In this document: piece by piece, positions 14,450 to 17,685 of the stretch
Numbering within the stretch: the first letter of the stretch is position 1
How the letters are laid out: each line of letters opens with the position of its first letter
Translations under genes and position numbers: made by a program
Assembly (NCBI GenBank): GCA_042095835.1
Contig: JBELML010000133.1
Location: forward strand, 1 to 17,685
Reading direction: 5' to 3'
Length of the DNA: 17,685 nt
Source: DATFKA01 sp042095835
GTDB taxonomy: Bacteria > Bacteroidota > Bacteroidia > Chitinophagales > Saprospiraceae
The notes under the pieces: model-generated
Databases searched by the model: none
What the model saw: only the letters and a program-made list of their open reading frames with translations
What the model was told of the DNA's origin: nothing

Positions 14450-15733
14450 ATGAGCGCTTGGCTAAAACGAACCCTTTTTCCTCTTTGCTTTTTATTGGCT
14501 TTTTCTTTGAGTGCACAAGTCGTGTTTACCAGCGAAGACCTGCCGCAAGTTGGCGACACCTTCCCATTTGCAATTGATGATCAACTCCTTTTGTTTGATA
14601 TAGGTATGCCCGGCTCCAATCAAACCTGGGACTTTAGCGCCTTAAAACCAAGTAGTTTATTCTTGAATTCCTACGTCTCGCCAGACAGTACACCATTCGC
14701 CAGTGACTTTCCGGATGCGGATTTGGCCTTAGTCGTTGGTTTGGAAGAACCCTCTTATACCTACTATAAAACAGAGGGCAACAACTTTATCATTGAAGGG
14801 ATCACTTTGGATTTGGAAGAATTTGGTGGACGCCAACTGATCACTTTTGCGGACCCTCAATTATTTACCGCGATCCCTACCCAACTAGGCACGACCTACG
14901 AAGATACCGCTCAATTCGAATTGGCATTTGAGGAACCTCTTACGCGTAGTGATCTTGTCTATAAATCCTTCCAAACCACTAAGGTTGTCACCGATGCCGA
15001 AGGCGAGCTTTTATTACCCGGAGGTAGCTATCCTGCCCTAAGACAAATGATCGTTGTAGAACGAGTAGATAGCCTCTTCGTAGTCCTTTTTGAAGAAGAA
15101 AACTTCTTTGACAAAATTGAAAGCACCGACACCTTATATTCCTGGTTATCACCTGATACCAAAGGAATCATCTTGAATATCGACCCAGGCAGTGGAAATT
15201 GGATTTATTATGCCCCTGAGCTCCTTGATTTCCAAGCGCCTAATGCTGGCTTTGTTTATACTACCGCAGATAATCAAAGCATTGCTTTCCAAGACAGCTC
15301 CAGTTTTGCTACCGGTTGGCTCTGGGACTTTGGTGATGGCAACACTAGTCAAGAGCAAAATCCGATTCACCAGTATGACAGTAATGGCACCTACCAGGTG
15401 TGTCTGGAAGTGACCAACTTTTTAGGAAAAGATACGACCTGTCAAGAGCTGAATTTACTAGTCTCTAGTATAAATGAGTTTGAAGCCCTTCGCAATCTTA
15501 TAAAGTTATATCCTAATCCTGCTATAGATCAAATACGGATACAAGCTGAGGGCATCGAAAAAATGAATGGTCAGCTCTATATCTTCAATGCCTATGGTCA
15601 ATTGATAAAACAAAGTACTTTTCTACAACACGCAGATATAGATTTACAAAATTGGGATTCGGGGGCCTACTCTTATCTCTTAATTACCGATCAAGGGTTT
15701 AGAAGTAGTGGTCGTTTTATCATTATTCAATAA
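14450..15733 (+). CDS. Secreted PKD-domain protein with type IX sorting tail
   Basis: A 427-residue exported protein. A Sec signal peptide covers residues 1-23 (ends LSAQ). The central region (about 24-255) is beta-rich and not recognised. A PKD domain follows at about 263-337, with its hallmark WDFGDG at 292-297 and a following NPIHQYDSNGTYQVCLEV. The last 75 or so residues (350-427) are a type A type IX sorting domain: LYPNP at 353-357, then a compact beta-fold ending GRFIIIQ. Such proteins are moved across the outer membrane by the type IX system and usually have the tail cleaved, then are released or attached to the surface. Catalytic motifs are absent, so a binding or adhesion role is possible. 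A -7-like TATATTTC at 14430 would give a nearly leaderless mRNA. The next gene starts 7 bases after its stop. Confidence 0.88.
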   Translation: MSAWLKRTLFPLCFLLAFSLSAQVVFTSEDLPQVGDTFPFAIDDQLLLFDIGMPGSNQTWDFSALKPSSLFLNSYVSPDSTPFASDFPDADLALVVGLEEPSYTYYKTEGNNFIIEGITLDLEEFGGRQLITFADPQLFTAIPTQLGTTYEDTAQFELAFEEPLTRSDLVYKSFQTTKVVTDAEGELLLPGGSYPALRQMIVVERVDSLFVVLFEEENFFDKIESTDTLYSWLSPDTKGIILNIDPGSGNWIYYAPELLDFQAPNAGFVYTTADNQSIAFQDSSSFATGWLWDFGDGNTSQEQNPIHQYDSNGTYQVCLEVTNFLGKDTTCQELNLLVSSINEFEALRNLIKLYPNPAIDQIRIQAEGIEKMNGQLYIFNAYGQLIKQSTFLQHADIDLQNWDSGAYSYLLITDQGFRSSGRFIIIQ

Positions 15734-15740
15734 GCGATTT

Positions 15741-16241
15741 ATGAACGAGGAACGTCCAAAGCTGCACATTAATTGGCAACCCATCGATTGGTTATTTGAA
15801 GTGATGGGCGCAATTGCGCTGGTCCTAATGGTCATCTTGCCTATTTTATATTTTAATGTACTCCCTGATGAAGTGCCCCGGCATTTCAATACAGCCGGGC
15901 AACCAGATGCTATGGGCAGTAAGACCACCATCCTACTTCTTGCTGGTATTGGAGTGGTGATGTATCTGGGTTTATGGAAACTTAACCAGTACCCGCACAC
16001 CTTCAACTATCCCGTAAGAATCACTAAGGAAAATGCTTATTATCAGTATGAGGTTGCCACCAGAATGATGCGGCTCATGAATGTTCTCATAGCTACTTCT
16101 TTTGCCTATATCATCCATAGAATTATCCAAAATGCGCTGGGCAATACGCACGGCTTAGGCCCCTACTTTTTACCTGTTTTTTTGGGTACAATGGGCCTAG
16201 TCATCTTCTACGGTATTTACCAGTCTACAAGAAAAAACTAG
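15741..16241 (+). CDS. DUF1648-domain membrane protein
   Basis: A 166-residue integral membrane protein. After a hydrophilic N-terminus and a first helix at about 21-40 comes the DUF1648 signature LPDEVPRHFNTAGQPDAMGS (41-60), which in this family links helices one and two. Further helices lie at about 62-78, 110-128 and 137-158. DUF1648 is shared with the SdpI-type immunity proteins of Gram-positive bacteria and with many uncharacterised membrane proteins. This one is too short to be a full SdpI, and its function is unknown. An upstream ATG at 15708 would add 11 residues but overlaps the previous gene. The ATG at 15741 is 7 bases after that gene's stop and gives a more typical N-terminus. 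OsmC follows after 10 bases, so the three genes probably form an operon. Confidence 0.8.
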   Translation: MNEERPKLHINWQPIDWLFEVMGAIALVLMVILPILYFNVLPDEVPRHFNTAGQPDAMGSKTTILLLAGIGVVMYLGLWKLNQYPHTFNYPVRITKENAYYQYEVATRMMRLMNVLIATSFAYIIHRIIQNALGNTHGLGPYFLPVFLGTMGLVIFYGIYQSTRKN

Positions 16242-16251
16242 CTTTACACCA

Positions 16252-16734
16252 ATGGTCAAAAAACACCACCACTATCATATCACCAATGAATGGACAGGCA
16301 ACTTGGGTCAGGGAACTGCCTCGTACAAATCCTATAGCAGGGATCACGTCCTTGAGGTAAAAGGTAAACAACATCCCATTCTTGCCGCCTCTGATCCTTC
16401 CTTTCTAGGAGACCCTACAAGATATAATCCGGAGGAGCTTTTTGTCGCCTCTATTTCTGCTTGCCATATGCTTTGGTTCTTGCATTTATGTAGTACTAAT
16501 AAGATCACTGTCACGAGTTATATCGACTATGCAGAAGGTACTATGGAAGAAAATAAAGACGGTAGCGGTCAATTTTCTAAAGTCACCTTAAAGCCTAAGG
16601 TCATCATCAGGGAGGCAGAAAAAATGGAACTTTGTCCTATTTTACATCACCAAGCCAACCAGATGTGTTTTATTGCCAATTCCTGCAATTTTCCAATTGA
16701 CCATAAGCCAAGTATTTTGCTGGAAAATAGCTAA
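16252..16734 (+). CDS. OsmC-family thiol peroxidase
   Basis: A 160-residue cytoplasmic protein of the OsmC/Ohr superfamily, which reduces organic hydroperoxides with a cysteine pair. The N-terminal HITNEWTGNLGQGTASYKSY is the family beta-hairpin. SISACHMLWFLHL carries the likely peroxidatic Cys71 at the start of the long central helix. The likely partner is Cys139 in NQMCFIANSCNFPI, a pattern typical of the OsmC subgroup rather than Ohr. Three more cysteines (80, 128, 145) are present, so the exact disulfide partner is not certain. A histidine cluster (KHHHYH) at residues 4-9 is a little unusual. The gene is 10 bases downstream of the DUF1648 gene. Its stop codon is shared with the -7 element of the next promoter. 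Confidence 0.9.
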   Translation: MVKKHHHYHITNEWTGNLGQGTASYKSYSRDHVLEVKGKQHPILAASDPSFLGDPTRYNPEELFVASISACHMLWFLHLCSTNKITVTSYIDYAEGTMEENKDGSGQFSKVTLKPKVIIREAEKMELCPILHHQANQMCFIANSCNFPIDHKPSILLENS

Positions 16735-16739
16735 ATTTG
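16732..16739 (+). promoter_or_regulatory. -7 promoter element for the downstream lipoprotein gene
   Basis: TAAATTTG followed by C matches TAnnTTTG exactly. Its TAA is also the stop codon of the OsmC gene. It is 23 bases before the ATG at 16762. No TTTG lies at the right distance upstream (the nearest, 16716-16719, is only 12 bases away). Confidence 0.45.
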
Positions 16740-16761
16740 CAGCCCTTAGAAATATGTTATC

Positions 16762-17595
16762 ATGATAAGACAAGTATTATTCTTCCTATCTCTAGCATTT
16801 ATCCTGTCTTCCTGTGGCGGACTGGACATGCAGGCTATTCAATCTTTAAATGATCAGGATCGCCAACTACTGAGAGCTAATGATTATGCTACTATGCAGT
16901 ATGGGCAGTTTTATGTCCACTACCCAAAAGGCAGTTATGCTGATCGCAAATCTTCTGGCTACGCCAAAGAATTAGATGAAGCGCTACAACGCTCTCTCAT
17001 CACGGTAGGCGTTTCGGAGTATACCGAAACGGTACACTTTATCATGTTCGAGAGTCGAAAAGATTTAGAAGAGCACCTAGGTAGAAACCGGCGCTACTTG
17101 ATTAGTTCAAAAGATAAAGTGGGCTACATTGTTCAGAATGAGCAATACCAGCGCCCCTATTTCACGCATACCCTCTTTTTGATCTCTGCTTATGAAATTT
17201 GGGGCCCACCTGTTGACCTTATGCTGTCGGTAGGAGGTGCTTTTTTTGCAGACGGTAGATGTGGAGACTATACTTATCCATTTGAAGATATTGGTACTTA
17301 TCTGCTCAATAGTCAAAAATATATCCCATTACGCACCTTATTAGATAACTTCCGTCCCTGGCTGCAAGCGAAAGAACCCATTGCGGAAGTGGAGGCGACA
17401 CTGCTCTTTCAATTCGTCCATGACAACTTCAAAAAAGGACGTATTAAGCAGCTTTGGCGACGTGGTATACGCAATATCGAAGGGATCACTGGCCTTCAAG
17501 AAGGCGAGATCGCCGGAGAAATTGAAGCCCGCCTACGTATGAATACCAGTGCTCAGAATATTGATTGGGACATGGTAGCTGGCGGTGGGTGTTAA
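16762..17595 (+). CDS. Lipoprotein, possible zinc-less peptidase-MA-like fold
   Basis: A 277-residue lipoprotein. The signal is hydrophobic from residue 5 to 15 with lipobox LSSC and Cys18. I do not recognise the family with confidence. The order of elements recalls the gluzincin 'peptidase MA-like' domain: a helix of YAKELDEALQRS type, a strand VHFIMFESRKDLEEHL (91-106), a middle helix at about 134-147, LMLSVGGAFFADG (153-165) where an active family member would have the P-x-W-L-x-E-G-x-A motif, then a helix ending IPLRTLLDNF and a later ATLLFQFVHDNF helix. The usual HExxH is absent: the middle helix reads THTLFLISAYEIWG. If the fold guess is right, this is a non-catalytic relative. The protein ends AGGGC. 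It has its own likely promoter inside the end of the OsmC gene. Confidence 0.75.
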   Translation: MIRQVLFFLSLAFILSSCGGLDMQAIQSLNDQDRQLLRANDYATMQYGQFYVHYPKGSYADRKSSGYAKELDEALQRSLITVGVSEYTETVHFIMFESRKDLEEHLGRNRRYLISSKDKVGYIVQNEQYQRPYFTHTLFLISAYEIWGPPVDLMLSVGGAFFADGRCGDYTYPFEDIGTYLLNSQKYIPLRTLLDNFRPWLQAKEPIAEVEATLLFQFVHDNFKKGRIKQLWRRGIRNIEGITGLQEGEIAGEIEARLRMNTSAQNIDWDMVAGGGC

Positions 17596-17608
17596 TTAGG
17601 GCAAACGC

Positions 17609-17655
17609 ATTAAAATAAAAACTTAAGAAGAAATGCTTATTTCTCGAAATTAAGT
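17609..17655 (-). terminator. Minus-strand terminator of a gene beyond the right edge
   Basis: ACTTAA (17621-17626) pairs with TTAAGT (17650-17655), and inside it AGAAAT (17629-17634) pairs with ATTTCT (17639-17644) around GCTT. Read on the minus strand the hairpin is followed by TTTTATTTTAAT. This suggests a convergent gene entering from the right. Two minus-strand frames reach the edge, one stopping at 17665-17667 just before the hairpin and one at 17637-17639 inside it (ending DLFALNFEK). I cannot choose between them. Confidence 0.5.
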
Positions 17656-17685
17656 GCAAAAAGGTCATAAGTGAAGTGCGGGAGG

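Noticed and set aside
15708..15740. A longer start for the DUF1648 gene
   Set aside because: It overlaps the end of the previous gene by 26 bases. The ATG at 15741 is spaced normally after the stop.
1..17685. Insertion sequences, CRISPR arrays, tRNA or rRNA genes, toxin-antitoxin pairs, secondary-metabolite genes
   Set aside because: No transposase motifs, terminal inverted repeats, regular spacer arrays, tRNA cloverleaf T-arms or paired small toxin genes were seen on reading both strands.

Overview
The window looks like ordinary chromosome from a Bacteroidota bacterium, most likely a Saprospiraceae-type lineage (inference). Supporting signs are a type IX secretion C-terminal sorting domain, a large plug-plus-barrel outer-membrane protein with an N-terminal carboxypeptidase-regulatory-like domain, A-rich start regions with almost no Shine-Dalgarno motifs, and several matches to the Bacteroidota promoter (TTTG, about 19 bases, TAnnTTTG). 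I see no phage, transposon, CRISPR, tRNA or rRNA.

Layout. Positions 1-473 hold the end of one gene and a small membrane protein on the + strand. Positions 482-4750 are a minus-strand block: lnt (apolipoprotein N-acyltransferase), metG (methionyl-tRNA synthetase) and a 70-residue unknown protein. A 487-base gene-free stretch follows (4751-5237). It holds tandem 12-base repeats, a good promoter and a terminator-like hairpin, and leads into a + strand unit of three genes: a short DUF1015 protein, cysE and cysM. CysE acetylates serine and CysM makes cysteine from O-acetylserine, so the unit points to serine/cysteine metabolism and suggests a serine-related role for the DUF1015 protein.

Positions 8136-8488 contain no ordinary gene but carry the cleanest promoter in the window (8331-8361). 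About 105 bases after it comes a strong terminator (8467-8506), defining a roughly 140-nt orphan transcript that may encode only a 10-residue peptide. Its terminator overlaps the 3' end of the convergent aceK gene (isocitrate dehydrogenase kinase/phosphatase), which is unusual in Bacteroidota and has no glyoxylate-shunt partner here.

Positions 10343-17595 are mostly cell-envelope genes on the + strand: an M43 metalloprotease lipoprotein, an outer-membrane beta-barrel receptor ended by a perfect 36-base palindromic terminator, a secreted PKD/type IX protein, a DUF1648 membrane protein, an OsmC-family thiol peroxidase, and a lipoprotein that may be a peptidase-like fold without its zinc site. 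A minus-strand terminator near the right edge suggests a convergent gene entering from outside.

The best candidates for something undescribed are the orphan transcript at 8331-8506, the leader of the DUF1015-cysE-cysM unit, and the pairing of a shortened DUF1015 protein with cysteine synthesis.
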